Positions 1-6,196 are shown, counted from the stretch's first letter. The stretch: DNA of 6,616 bases from an uncultured Rhodospirillales bacterium (GCA_903928045.1 CAIYPH010000016.1:1-6616); one strand, 5' to 3'. The notes: generated by a model from the sequence alone, not told the origin. Numbers and translations: made by a program.

Positions 1-264
1 AACCTGCTGATCGATATCGGCCTGGCCAAGGTTGAGCTGCGCAAGGTGCTGGATACCGTCGATTACTCGAACCTCGACGAGAAGCCGCAGCTCGCCGGGC
101 AGAACACCACTACCGAGTTCATGGCCTTCCACATCCACACCTTGCTGTGCGCCGCCATGCGCGACGGGCGGATGGGGGATGGGGGCAAGGCGGTCACCTC
201 GCTCAAGGTGCTGCTGCGCGAGAGCCCGGTGGCCTGGGCTTCCTATGAGGGGGATGTCGCCTGA
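1..264 (+). CDS. 6-pyruvoyl-tetrahydropterin synthase / QueD family protein (3' part only)
   Basis: The reading frame is open from the first base, so the gene starts outside the window; 87 C-terminal residues are visible. Family members (PTPS, QueD, 6-carboxytetrahydropterin synthase) are zinc enzymes acting on 7,8-dihydroneopterin triphosphate. The family pattern seen here is IDIGLAKVELRKVLD (like the MIDFGDLK strand and helix), then VDYSNLD at 58-78 (equivalent of LDHxxLN), then NTTTEF at 103-120 (equivalent of the PTSE/STTEN substrate-binding loop), and finally LLRESPVAWASYEG at 211-252, whose Glu (220-222) matches the conserved pterin-anchoring Glu of VxVxET. Oddity: the usual His of the catalytic Asp-His pair is Tyr (64-66). 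The zinc-binding histidines and catalytic Cys would lie upstream and cannot be checked. The TGA overlaps the next ATG by one base, suggesting translational coupling. The family is fairly sure; whether it makes a queuosine precursor, a biopterin-like compound or something else is open. Confidence 0.8.
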   Translation, partial: NLLIDIGLAKVELRKVLDTVDYSNLDEKPQLAGQNTTTEFMAFHIHTLLCAAMRDGRMGDGGKAVTSLKVLLRESPVAWASYEGDVA

Positions 265-1295
265 TGCGGATTGCGTTCTTTGTCCCCGGCCGTCTCGCCA
301 CCGTCTCGGGCGGCTATGGGTATGACCGGGAGATCATCGCCGGCCTGCGCGGACTCGGGCATCAGGTGGATGTGCTGGAACTCGCGGGCAGCCACCCTCT
401 GCCAGATGATGCCGCGCATGAAGCGGCGGCCGCGGCGTGGGAAGGCATGGCGGCGGATGCGATCCCGGTGATCGACGGGCTCGGCCTCCCCGCCTTCGCG
501 CCGCTGGCCGAGGCGCTGGTGGCGCGCGGGGCGGTCGGGCTGATCCATCACCCCACGGCGCTGGAAGCCGGGCGGACGGAGGCGGCGCGTACGGCGTTGA
601 AGGCGATCGAGGGCCGGCTGTTCCCGCTGCTGCGCCGGGTGATCGTGACCAGCCCCACCACGGGCGCGCGGGTCTCGGCCGAATTCGGCGCCGATCCGGC
701 TGCGGTCCGTGTCGTCGTGCCCGGCACCGCGCCGGCGCCGCGCTGCATGGGCTCGGGCGGGCCTGGCTGCGAAATCCTTGCGGTCGGCGGGCTCATTCCG
801 CGCAAGGGGCATGACACGCTGATCCGCGCGCTGGCGAAGCTCTTTGATCTCGACTGGCACCTCACCATCGCCGGTGGACCGCTCGAGGGCGTCCACGCGC
901 ATGGGCTGCGCGCGTTGGTGGACGAACTGAACGTCGCGCGCCGAGTCACTTTCGCCGGAGAAGTGGTGGAGGGGGCGCTCGATGCGCTGTGGGCGCGGGC
1001 CGATATTTTCGCGCTGGCCACCCAGTACGAGGGCTACGGCATGGCGATCGCCGAGGCGCTGAAGCGCGGGCTGCCGGTGGCCGTCACCAAGGGCGGGGCT
1101 GCGGCCGATCTGCTCACGGGGGAATGCGGGGTGATCTGCGAGGTGGATGACGTCGTCTCGCTGTCCAAGGCGATGCGTCGGCTGATGTTCGACCAGGATT
1201 TGCGGCGCGCTTCGGCCGATGAGGCGTTCCGCGTTGGCGGCACTTTGCCGGACTGGCCGGCTCAGGCGGCCGAGTTCGCCGCGGCGCTGGCGTGA
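264..1295 (+). CDS. glycosyltransferase family 4-like (GT-B fold)
   Basis: This 343-residue cytosolic protein probably transfers a sugar from a nucleotide donor to an unknown acceptor. The N-terminal Rossmann half starts MRIAFFVPGR and has the glycine-rich GGYGYDREIIAGLRGLGH (16-33) seen near the nucleotide-binding face of GT4 enzymes. IHHPT lies at 94-98. The linker VTSPTTGARVSAEFG (128-142) leads to VVVPGTAP, as in GT4 proteins. The C-terminal donor-binding half has AVGGLIPRKGHDTLIRAL (173-190, with R180/K181) and the EX7E motif of retaining GT-B enzymes, E256 to E264 in EGYGMAIAE. No signal peptide or membrane segment is seen. The ATG overlaps the upstream TGA by one base and a GAGGGGG purine tract lies about 10 nt before it. 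The stop overlaps the next GTG by 4 nt. Position after a PTPS-family gene suggests a pterin-type acceptor, by analogy with pterin glycosyltransferases of cyanobacteria; that is inference. The fold is confident, the acceptor unknown. Confidence 0.85.
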   Translation: MRIAFFVPGRLATVSGGYGYDREIIAGLRGLGHQVDVLELAGSHPLPDDAAHEAAAAAWEGMAADAIPVIDGLGLPAFAPLAEALVARGAVGLIHHPTALEAGRTEAARTALKAIEGRLFPLLRRVIVTSPTTGARVSAEFGADPAAVRVVVPGTAPAPRCMGSGGPGCEILAVGGLIPRKGHDTLIRALAKLFDLDWHLTIAGGPLEGVHAHGLRALVDELNVARRVTFAGEVVEGALDALWARADIFALATQYEGYGMAIAEALKRGLPVAVTKGGAAADLLTGECGVICEVDDVVSLSKAMRRLMFDQDLRRASADEAFRVGGTLPDWPAQAAEFAAALA

Positions 1296-2149
1296 GCGAG
1301 AGCTTCGACGGCGACTGGCTGGCACTGCGCGAACCGTTCGACGCCGCGGCCCGCAGCCGCGCCCTCGCGGCCGCGTTCGCCGATGCGCTGCCGGAGCAGC
1401 CGGTGATTCTGGAACTCGGCGCCGGCGCCGGCAGCCTGCTGCGCTGGCTCGCGCCGATCATTGGCGGTTCCCAGGCATGGCTGCTCGTCGATGCCGATCC
1501 GGTGCTGCTCGAACGCGCGCTGTTGACCACGGCGGAATGGGGGGAGGCGCAGGGCTTCGCGGTCCGCTGGCGCAACGGGCTCACCCTGCTGACACCCGAC
1601 GGCGCGTGGCGGATCGGGGCGCAGGTGGCGGATATCGCCGATCTCGGCGCGGTTGATATTGGGAGTGCGGATGGCGTGGTGTGCTCGGCGCTGCTCGATC
1701 TCGTCTCGGCCCGCTGGTTTTCCCGGCTTGGCGAGGCGCTGCGTTCCCCGTTGCTCGCCTGCCTCAATGTCGACGGGCATGACGCCTTCCGCCCGCCGCA
1801 CGCCGCCGATGCCGCGGTGCGCACCGGGTTTCGCCGCGACCAGGCGCGCGACAAGGGCTTCGGTCCCTCGGTCGGCCATCGTGCCGAGGCGGCGCTGCGC
1901 CGCGCGTTGGTGCCGCACGGTTTCGAGGTGATGTCGGCCGCGTCGGACTGGCGTATCCCACCGGCGGCCGTCGAGATGCTGCAATCCATGGTGCGCGGCC
2001 ATGCCGGCGCGGCTTCGCGCTGGATGCCCTCGGCGCGTGGCGCCATCGCTGCGTGGCAGGCGGCGCGGCTGCGTCAGGCGGCTGCGGGCCGGCTGTCGCT
2101 GCGCGTCGGCCATCGCGATATTCTTGCCCTCCCCAACGGAGTTTCCTGA
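1292..2149 (+). CDS. class I SAM-dependent methyltransferase
   Basis: A 285-residue soluble protein. Motif I for S-adenosylmethionine binding is clear: VILELGAGAGSLLRWL (38-53), followed by the acidic end of strand 2 in LLVDADPVLLERA (D67, D69), which should bind the ribose hydroxyls. DIGSADGVVCSALLDLVSARW (122-142) matches the motif around strand 4. The FRRDQARDKGFGPSVGHRAEAAL segment (180-202) and the C-terminal helix may shape the acceptor site. The start is GTG inside a GTGA overlap with the glycosyltransferase stop; no Shine-Dalgarno is obvious, so translation is probably coupled. The stop lies one base before the kinase ATG. The acceptor cannot be read from the sequence; the neighbours suggest that it methylates the same molecule the glycosyltransferase modifies, which is inference. 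Confidence 0.8.
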   Translation: MSESFDGDWLALREPFDAAARSRALAAAFADALPEQPVILELGAGAGSLLRWLAPIIGGSQAWLLVDADPVLLERALLTTAEWGEAQGFAVRWRNGLTLLTPDGAWRIGAQVADIADLGAVDIGSADGVVCSALLDLVSARWFSRLGEALRSPLLACLNVDGHDAFRPPHAADAAVRTGFRRDQARDKGFGPSVGHRAEAALRRALVPHGFEVMSAASDWRIPPAAVEMLQSMVRGHAGAASRWMPSARGAIAAWQAARLRQAAAGRLSLRVGHRDILALPNGVS

Positions 2150-2150
2150 C

Positions 2151-3416
2151 ATGGCCCTGCTCGGCTGCATCGCAGATGATTTCACCGGCGCGACCGATCT
2201 CGCCTCCACCCTGGTGAAGGGCGGCATGCGGGCGGTGCAGTTGATCGGCGTGCCCAAGCCGGGTGACGCGATCCCCGAGGCGGACGTGTTGATCGTGGCG
2301 CTGAAATCGCGCACCGCGCCAGCGCGCGAGGCGGTGGCGGATAGTCTCGCGGCACTCGCCTGGTTGCAGAACGCGGGCTGCCGGCAGTTCTTCTTCAAGT
2401 ACTGCTCAACCTTCGATTCTACCGAGGCCGGCAATATCGGCCCGGTGGCCGACGCGTTGACCGAGGCGCTGGGCAGCGGCTTCGCGTTGGCGTGCCCAGC
2501 CTTTCCGACCAATGGGCGCACGGTGTTCCAGGGCCATCTCTTCGTCGGCGCCGTGCTGCTGAATGAGAGCGGCATGGAGAACCATCCGCTGACGCCGATG
2601 ACGGACGCCAATCTGGTGCGCGTGCTCTCGCGCCAGACCACCGGGACCGTCGGGCTGGTGCCCTTCGCGACCGTGGATGCCGGGCCGGTGGCGATCCGCA
2701 AGGCGATGACCGGGCTCAAGGAGATCGGCCGCCGATATGCGATCGTCGATGCGGTGACCGACGCGCATCTGCGGGCGATCGGCGAGGCGGCGGAGGGGCA
2801 TGCGCTGATCACCGGCGGATCCGGCGTGGCGCTCGGCCTGCCCGAGAATTTCCGCCGCCAGGGGCTGCTGGCGGCGAGCGATCCGGGCGCGCTGCCGGAT
2901 GTGGCGGGGCATGCGGCGGTGCTCGCCGGTTCCTGCTCGCGCGCGACGCTGTTCCAGATCGGCAATGCCCGCGGCGAGGTGCCGACGCTGGAGTTGGATG
3001 CGCTGGCGACGCCGGATGTGGCGGCGCTGACCGCGCAAGCGTTGGAATGGATGGAGGGCAAGCTCGGCGCGGCGCCGATCGTGATCGCCGCGAGCGCGCC
3101 GCCTGACAAGGTGGCGGCGTTGCAGGCCAAGCTCGGGCGCGAGGCTGCCGGTGCGCTGGTGGAGGAGGTGCTGGCCAATGTCGCCGAGGCGCTGGTGGCG
3201 CGCGGCGTGCGCCGGCTCGTAGTGGCCGGCGGCGAAACCTCGGGCGCGGTGGTGCAGCGGCTCGGCGTACGGGCGTTGCGCATTGGGGGCGAGATCGATC
3301 CCGGCGTGCCCTGGACCTACGCGGAGGGTAGCGGCGAGCCGATGTTGCTGGCGCTGAAATCCGGCAATTTCGGTGCGCCCGATTTCTTCACCAAGGCGTT
3401 CGGAGTGCTGGGCTAA
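2151..3416 (+). CDS. otnK: four-carbon acid sugar kinase (DUF1537 family), probable 3-oxo-tetronate kinase
   Basis: This 421-residue protein has the usual length for the family. OtnK enzymes phosphorylate 3-oxo (or 2-oxo)-tetronate with ATP during breakdown of threonate and erythronate. The N-terminal substrate domain begins IADDFTGATDLAS (7-19, D9/D10), with KYCSTFDST at 83-91 and PAFPTNGRT at 116-124. The second half has AGSCSRAT (259-266), then the nucleotide-binding GGETSG (360-365), DPGVPW (383-388) and LALKSGNFG (400-408), all hallmarks of DUF1537 kinases. I chose the ATG at 2151 because family homology begins there and a GGAG (2138-2141) sits 9 nt upstream; an in-frame ATG at 2001 would add 50 unrelated residues inside the methyltransferase gene. 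The TAA overlaps the next ATG by one base, coupling it to the decarboxylase. No tetronate dehydrogenase or OtnI-type isomerase is in the window. Family is near certain; the exact acid sugar is inferred from the partner gene. Confidence 0.92.
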   Translation: MALLGCIADDFTGATDLASTLVKGGMRAVQLIGVPKPGDAIPEADVLIVALKSRTAPAREAVADSLAALAWLQNAGCRQFFFKYCSTFDSTEAGNIGPVADALTEALGSGFALACPAFPTNGRTVFQGHLFVGAVLLNESGMENHPLTPMTDANLVRVLSRQTTGTVGLVPFATVDAGPVAIRKAMTGLKEIGRRYAIVDAVTDAHLRAIGEAAEGHALITGGSGVALGLPENFRRQGLLAASDPGALPDVAGHAAVLAGSCSRATLFQIGNARGEVPTLELDALATPDVAALTAQALEWMEGKLGAAPIVIAASAPPDKVAALQAKLGREAAGALVEEVLANVAEALVARGVRRLVVAGGETSGAVVQRLGVRALRIGGEIDPGVPWTYAEGSGEPMLLALKSGNFGAPDFFTKAFGVLG

Positions 3417-4051
3417 TGGACGAGGCGACGACGCGCGATTTGCTGGTGAGCCTGGCCGCGAGCTTGTTCGCGCGCGGCTTCTCGGTCGGCAGTGCCGGCA
3501 ATATCAGCGTGCGGCTGGATGACGGCTACCTGATGACGCCGACCAACTCCTCGCTCGGCCGGCTCGATGCGGCGCGGCTCTCCAAGTTGGGGCCGGATTT
3601 CCGCCATCTCTCCGGCGATGCGCCCTCCAAGGAGGTGTTCATGCATCGGGCGATGTATCGGGCGCGGCCGGACTGCGGCGCGGTGGTGCATCTGCATTCC
3701 ACCATGGCGACGGCGGTCTCCTGCTTGCAGGACGTCGATCCGGGCAACCCGATCCCGCCGCTGACGCCCTATTTCGTCATGCGAGTGGGACGGACCATGC
3801 CGGTGGTGCCGTATTACCGGCCCGGCGATGCGGCGATGGAGCCGGCGATCCATGCGGCGGCCAAGGAGGCGCGGGCGCTGCTGCTGGCCAATCACGGGCC
3901 GGTGGTGAGCGGCAAGACGCTGACCGATGCGGTCTATGCCGCCGAGGAATTGGAGGAGGCGGCCAAGCTGTTCCTGCTGCTGCGGGGCGCGAACCCGCGG
4001 CTGCTCAGCGGTGCGGCGGTGGACGATCTGCTGGGCACCTTCGGGGCCTGA
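3416..4051 (+). CDS. otnC: class II aldolase/adducin family, probable 3-oxo-tetronate 4-phosphate decarboxylase
   Basis: A 211-residue protein, the normal length for OtnC, FucA and AraD-like single-domain enzymes. OtnC decarboxylates 3-oxo-tetronate 4-phosphate to dihydroxyacetone phosphate using a divalent metal. Visible landmarks are the phosphate-binding GSAGNISVRLDDG (25-37), TPTNSSLGRLD (41-51), the catalytic Glu in PSKEVFMHRAMY (E73), the metal ligands in VHLHSTMATA (H92, H94), and the third metal His in LLLANHGPVV (H160). The start overlaps the kinase stop (TAATG), with a CGGAG about 10 nt upstream, so kinase and decarboxylase are made together. It is the last gene of the operon; a hairpin follows 5 nt after the stop. 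Family assignment is firm. Pairing with a DUF1537 kinase is what favours OtnC over fuculose- or ribulose-phosphate aldolases. Confidence 0.9.
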   Translation: MDEATTRDLLVSLAASLFARGFSVGSAGNISVRLDDGYLMTPTNSSLGRLDAARLSKLGPDFRHLSGDAPSKEVFMHRAMYRARPDCGAVVHLHSTMATAVSCLQDVDPGNPIPPLTPYFVMRVGRTMPVVPYYRPGDAAMEPAIHAAAKEARALLLANHGPVVSGKTLTDAVYAAEELEEAAKLFLLLRGANPRLLSGAAVDDLLGTFGA

Positions 4052-4056
4052 CACAG

Positions 4057-4081
4057 AAAGGGCGCCACATGGGCGCCCTTT
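4057..4081. terminator. hairpin between convergent genes, possible bidirectional terminator
   Basis: A perfect 10-bp stem AAAGGGCGCC / GGCGCCCTTT (4057-4066 and 4072-4081) closes a 5-nt loop. It lies 5 nt after the decarboxylase stop and 21 nt after the stop of the convergent histone-like gene. The T tract is only three bases in each direction, partly within the stem, with CCGTTT following on the plus strand. Termination from both sides is likely but its efficiency cannot be judged. Confidence 0.7.
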
Positions 4082-4102
4082 CCGTTTCGGATTTAGGCCG
4101 GA

Positions 4103-4657
4103 TCAGGCGGACTTCGCCTTTTTCGCGGCCGGTTTGGCGGCCGGCTTGGCCGCGGCCTTGGCGGGCGCTGCCGCTTTGGCCGCCGGCTTTGCGGAGGCTT
4201 TGGGAGCGGCCTTGGCTGCAGGCTTGGCGGTCGCCTTCGCAGGCGCGGCTTTAGCGGCAGGTTTCGCGGCCGGCTTTGCGGCGGGTTTGGCCGCGGCCTT
4301 GGCGGGAGTGGCGGGTTTGGCTGCCGGCTTGGCAGCGGGCTTTGCCGGAGCGGCCGCCTTGGCGGCGGGTTTCGCGGCCGCTTTTGCGGGCGCGGCTTTT
4401 GCAGGCGCGGCCTTCGCTGGCGCGGCCTTGGCCGGTGCAGCTTTTGCGGGAGCGGCGGCCTTGGGGGCGGCCTTCTTCGGTGCGGCTGCCTTCGCGGCGG
4501 GCGCTGCGGCTGGCGCTGCGGCGGGCTTGGCCGCCGGCTTCGCCGCCGCTTTCTTGGCTGCGGGTTTGGCCGCGGCGGCTGGGGCGGCAGCCTTCTTTGC
4601 CGGTGCCTTGACCGCCAGCGGCTGGGCGCGGCGTTTGCTGGGGTGGTCGTCAGTCAT
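4103..4657 (-). CDS. Ala/Lys/Pro-rich histone H1-like protein
   Basis: This 184-residue protein is almost entirely Ala, Lys and Pro after a short head ([16 protein letters not shown]). It contains no Glu and no aromatic residue; its only Asp residues are 3 and 4, so it is strongly basic and probably disordered. Repeats are of AAKP and PAKAA type, including five consecutive PAKAA units. Such tails resemble histone H1 C-termini, bacterial H1-like proteins and AlgP; they are thought to bind DNA or other polyanions without sequence specificity, but there is no globular domain here to prove a role. I chose the ATG at 4657 because AAGGAG (minus strand, 4669-4674) lies 11 nt upstream; a longer frame from 4732 would add 25 residues of different composition. 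It is convergent with the decarboxylase gene and separated from prpC by about 380 nt, so it is a single-gene unit. Reality as a gene is well supported by the ribosome site and codon-preserving repeats; function is a guess. Confidence 0.82.
   Translation of the reverse strand: MTDDHPSKRRAQPLAVKAPAKKAAAPAAAAKPAAKKAAAKPAAKPAAAPAAAPAAKAAAPKKAAPKAAAPAKAAPAKAAPAKAAPAKAAPAKAAAKPAAKAAAPAKPAAKPAAKPATPAKAAAKPAAKPAAKPAAKAAPAKATAKPAAKAAPKASAKPAAKAAAPAKAAAKPAAKPAAKKAKSA
4380..4454 (-). repeat. five tandem 15-nt units coding PAKAA repeats
   Basis: Five consecutive 15-nt units (4380-4394, 4395-4409, 4410-4424, 4425-4439, 4440-4454) each encode the same Lys-Ala-Ala-Pro-Ala pentad on the minus strand. The units differ mainly at synonymous positions (for example the Lys codon is AAA or AAG, and Ala and Pro codons vary). 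This suggests expansion by duplication followed by selection for the protein sequence. Similar but less regular KPAA units flank it. Confidence 0.8.
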
Positions 4658-4668
4658 GGTGAATGGAT

Positions 4669-4674
4669 CTCCTT
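4669..4674 (-). promoter_or_regulatory. ribosome binding site of the histone-like gene
   Basis: AAGGAG on the minus strand, 11 nt before the ATG at 4657. It decides the start: the upstream in-frame ATG at 4732 would translate through this site and lacks the Ala/Lys/Pro composition. Confidence 0.75.
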
Positions 4675-4691
4675 CATGCCGTGGATTGCAG

Positions 4692-4723
4692 GTTCCGGTA
4701 CGCACAAGAGATGAAGCCGGAAC
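4692..4723 (-). promoter_or_regulatory. leader hairpin upstream of the histone-like gene
   Basis: GTTCCGG (4692-4698) and CCGGAAC (4717-4723) form a perfect 7-bp inverted repeat with an 18-nt loop. In the transcript of the histone-like gene it would end 17 nt before the AAGGAG ribosome site. It could affect mRNA stability or translation; it could also be chance in GC-rich DNA. Confidence 0.3.
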
Positions 4724-4903
4724 GACGTACATTCAGTCCTGCGCGGCACAGTCCCGGCCGTGCAAACATGTCGGCGAAAGGAAGCGATCCGAAGCTACCT
4801 TCATTACGCGGCAGCCGGCCGGGCCAGGGGCCCATGAACCGAAACCTTTCCGGCGTATGCCACCACGCGCGTTGAAGATGCGACTCGTCACGCAAGCGAT
4901 CAC

Positions 4904-4927
4904 ACACATTGCCGCTATCGAATGTGT
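4904..4927. repeat. inverted repeat across the possible -10 box (operator candidate)
   Basis: ACACATT (4904-4910) and AATGTGT (4921-4927) form a perfect 7-bp inverted repeat with a 10-nt spacer. The arm centres are 17 nt apart, about 1.6 helical turns. The spacer contains the proposed -10 box, so a dimeric repressor bound here would block the promoter. No regulator is identified. Confidence 0.35.
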
Positions 4928-4943
4928 TGCCGTCCGATGTCAA
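4914..4943 (-). promoter_or_regulatory. possible sigma-70 type promoter for the histone-like gene
   Basis: On the minus strand a perfect TTGACA (4938-4943) is followed after 18 nt by GATAGC (4914-4919), a weak -10 box matching three of six consensus bases. Alphaproteobacterial housekeeping promoters often have a strong TTGAC and a loose -10. Transcription would start near 4907 and give a leader of about 250 nt before the ATG at 4657. No better candidate was seen closer to the gene. Confidence 0.4.
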
Positions 4944-4974
4944 TGCAAAGTCGTCGCAGGGGAACAATAGGCGC

Positions 4975-5010
4975 AAAAAAACTGCGCCGCGGCTTTCGCC
5001 ACGGCGCAGT
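4975..5010 (-). terminator. intrinsic terminator of prpC
   Basis: Read on the minus strand, a perfect 9-bp stem (ACTGCGCCG 4981-4989 pairing with CGGCGCAGT 5002-5010) is followed by seven T (4975-4981). Beyond a C/A mismatch an inner GGC/GCC helix (4991-4993, 4998-5000) closes a TTTC loop on the plus-strand reading. It lies 26 nt after the prpC stop and is the clearest intrinsic terminator in the window. Confidence 0.92.
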
Positions 5011-5036
5011 CGATCAGCTCGCGAGATTGAAAAGAC

Positions 5037-6191
5037 TTAGGCGCGGTCAGCGAGGTTGACGAACACCTGGTTCTCCGGGCCGACATAGTTCGCCGTCGGG
5101 CGGATGATCTTGCCGTCCACCCGCTGCTCCATCACATGCGCGCTCCAGCCGGCGGTGCGCGCGATGACGAAAAGCGGGGTGAACATCGCGGTCGGCACGC
5201 CCATCATGTGGTAGGAGACGGCGCTGTACCAGTCGAGGTTGGCGAACATCTTCTTGGTTTCCGCCATCACCGCCTCGATGCGCTCCGCGATCCCATACAT
5301 CCTGGTGTCACCGACCTCTTGCGAAAGCCGCAGTGCAACGCCCTTGATGATTTCGTTGCGCGGGTCGGCGATGGTGTAGACGGGATGGCCGAAGCCGATC
5401 ACCACTTCCTTCGCTGCGACGCGGGCGCGGATATCGGCCTCCGCCTCGTCGGGGTTGGCGTAGCGCTTCTGGATGTCGAACGACACCTCGTTGGCGCCAC
5501 CATGCTTCGGCCCGCGCAGCGCGCCGATGCCGCCGCCAATGGCGGAATGCATGTCAGCGCCCGTGCCGGCGACCACGCGGCAGGCGAAGGTTGAAGCATT
5601 GAACTCGTGCTCGGCGTAGAGGATCAGCGAGGTATGCATCGCCCGCACCCAGCTCGCGCCCGGCGCCGTGCCGTGCAGGAGATGGAGGAAATGGGCGCCG
5701 ATCGAATCGTCATCCGTTTCGACCTCGATGCGCTTGCCGTTCTGCGACCAGTGATGCCAGTAGAGCAGCATCGAGCCGAGCGAGGCCATCAGCCGGTCCG
5801 CGATGTCGCGCGCGCCGGCGGCGCTGTGGTCTTCCTTTTCGGGCAGCACGCAGCCGAGCATGGAAACGCCGGTCCGCATCACATCCATCGGGTGGGCGGC
5901 GGCGGGAATGCTCTCAAGCACCGTCTTCACCGCGGCGGGAATGCCGCGCAGCGCCTTCAGCTTGCCCTTGTACGCGGCGAGCTGGGCACGGTTGGGGAAG
6001 CTGCCATGGACCAGCAGATGGGCGATCTCCTCGAACTCGCAGACATCGGCGATGTCGAGAATGTCGTAGCCGCGGTAGTGCAGGTCATTGCCCGACCGGC
6101 CGACGGTGCACAGCGCGGTGTTGCCCGCGGTGATGCCGGAGAGGGCAACGGATTTCTTGGGCTTGAAATTGGATGGGGCGGTTTCGCTCAT
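5037..6191 (-). CDS. prpC: 2-methylcitrate synthase
   Basis: This 384-residue enzyme condenses propionyl-CoA with oxaloacetate to 2-methylcitrate, the entry step of the methylcitrate cycle. It follows the enterobacterial PrpC pattern almost throughout: [20 protein letters not shown] (12-31), HYRGYDILD (38-46), [11 protein letters not shown] (100-110), [17 protein letters not shown] (158-174), [10 protein letters not shown] (192-201), [11 protein letters not shown] (227-237), [13 protein letters not shown] (266-278), [17 protein letters not shown] (318-334) and RPTANYVGP (364-372). The citrate-synthase catalytic residues H230, H269 and D320 are all present. Length is slightly under that of PrpC of enterics (389), owing to a shorter N-terminus. 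AAGGAGG (minus strand, 6197-6203) lies 5 nt before the ATG. It is downstream of prpD across a 72-nt gap, probably in one operon, and ends at an intrinsic terminator. The close match to PrpC rather than to the larger GltA makes a housekeeping citrate synthase unlikely, although PrpC enzymes often retain some activity with acetyl-CoA. Confidence 0.95.
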   Translation of the reverse strand: MSETAPSNFKPKKSVALSGITAGNTALCTVGRSGNDLHYRGYDILDIADVCEFEEIAHLLVHGSFPNRAQLAAYKGKLKALRGIPAAVKTVLESIPAAAHPMDVMRTGVSMLGCVLPEKEDHSAAGARDIADRLMASLGSMLLYWHHWSQNGKRIEVETDDDSIGAHFLHLLHGTAPGASWVRAMHTSLILYAEHEFNASTFACRVVAGTGADMHSAIGGGIGALRGPKHGGANEVSFDIQKRYANPDEAEADIRARVAAKEVVIGFGHPVYTIADPRNEIIKGVALRLSQEVGDTRMYGIAERIEAVMAETKKMFANLDWYSAVSYHMMGVPTAMFTPLFVIARTAGWSAHVMEQRVDGKIIRPTANYVGPENQVFVNLADRA

Positions 6192-6196
6192 TGATG

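Larger units (their letters stand above)
4658..4974. other. non-coding interval of about 320 nt
   Basis: No convincing gene is present between the histone-like gene and the prpC terminator. Short frames exist on both strands (for example minus 4674-4976 and plus 4663-4875), but their residue mix is unlike a folded protein, no ribosome site precedes them and I recognise no family. G+C content looks lower than in the flanking genes. The interval holds the ribosome site, a leader hairpin, a small GGGCC/GGCCC palindrome (4821-4833), an inverted repeat (4904-4927) and a possible promoter, described separately. A small RNA here cannot be excluded. Confidence 0.6.

Noticed and set aside
243..1325. 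A 360-codon minus-strand frame opposite the glycosyltransferase.
   Set aside because: Its Arg/Gln/His-rich composition is typical of a shadow frame, and the plus strand has an intact EX7E glycosyltransferase.
1262..3283. A 673-codon open frame on the minus strand opposite the methyltransferase and kinase genes.
   Set aside because: It is antisense to two genes with clear family motifs. Long antisense frames are common in GC-rich DNA, and its Arg/Ser/Ala/Pro-rich product matches no family I know.
4380..4454. The regular 15-nt units as a CRISPR-like or minisatellite array.
   Set aside because: There are no spacers, the units are in frame and explained by the pentad repeats of the encoded protein.
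4821..4833. GGGCC/GGCCC short palindrome as a terminator or operator.
   Set aside because: Only 5 bp with a 3-nt loop and no T tract; expected by chance in DNA of this composition.
3927..4970. A 347-codon plus-strand frame rich in Ala, Gly, Leu and Phe that could look like a membrane or repeat protein.
   Set aside because: It is the complement of the Ala/Lys/Pro repeats (Lys codons become Phe/Leu), runs through the decarboxylase end and the terminator, and has no ribosome site.
4674..4976. A 100-codon minus-strand frame filling the non-coding interval.
   Set aside because: No ribosome site, a start upstream of the only promoter candidate and overlapping the prpC terminator, and a residue mix unlike a folded protein. 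Kept only as a possible conserved non-coding stretch.
5037..6191. Calling this gene gltA, the housekeeping citrate synthase.
   Set aside because: The KKSVALSG start, the GNTALCTVG and RPTANYVGP stretches, the length near 385 and the prpD neighbour all point to PrpC.
5607..6194. A 195-codon plus-strand frame opposite prpC.
   Set aside because: It is antisense to a complete PrpC with all catalytic residues; composition is that of a shadow frame.
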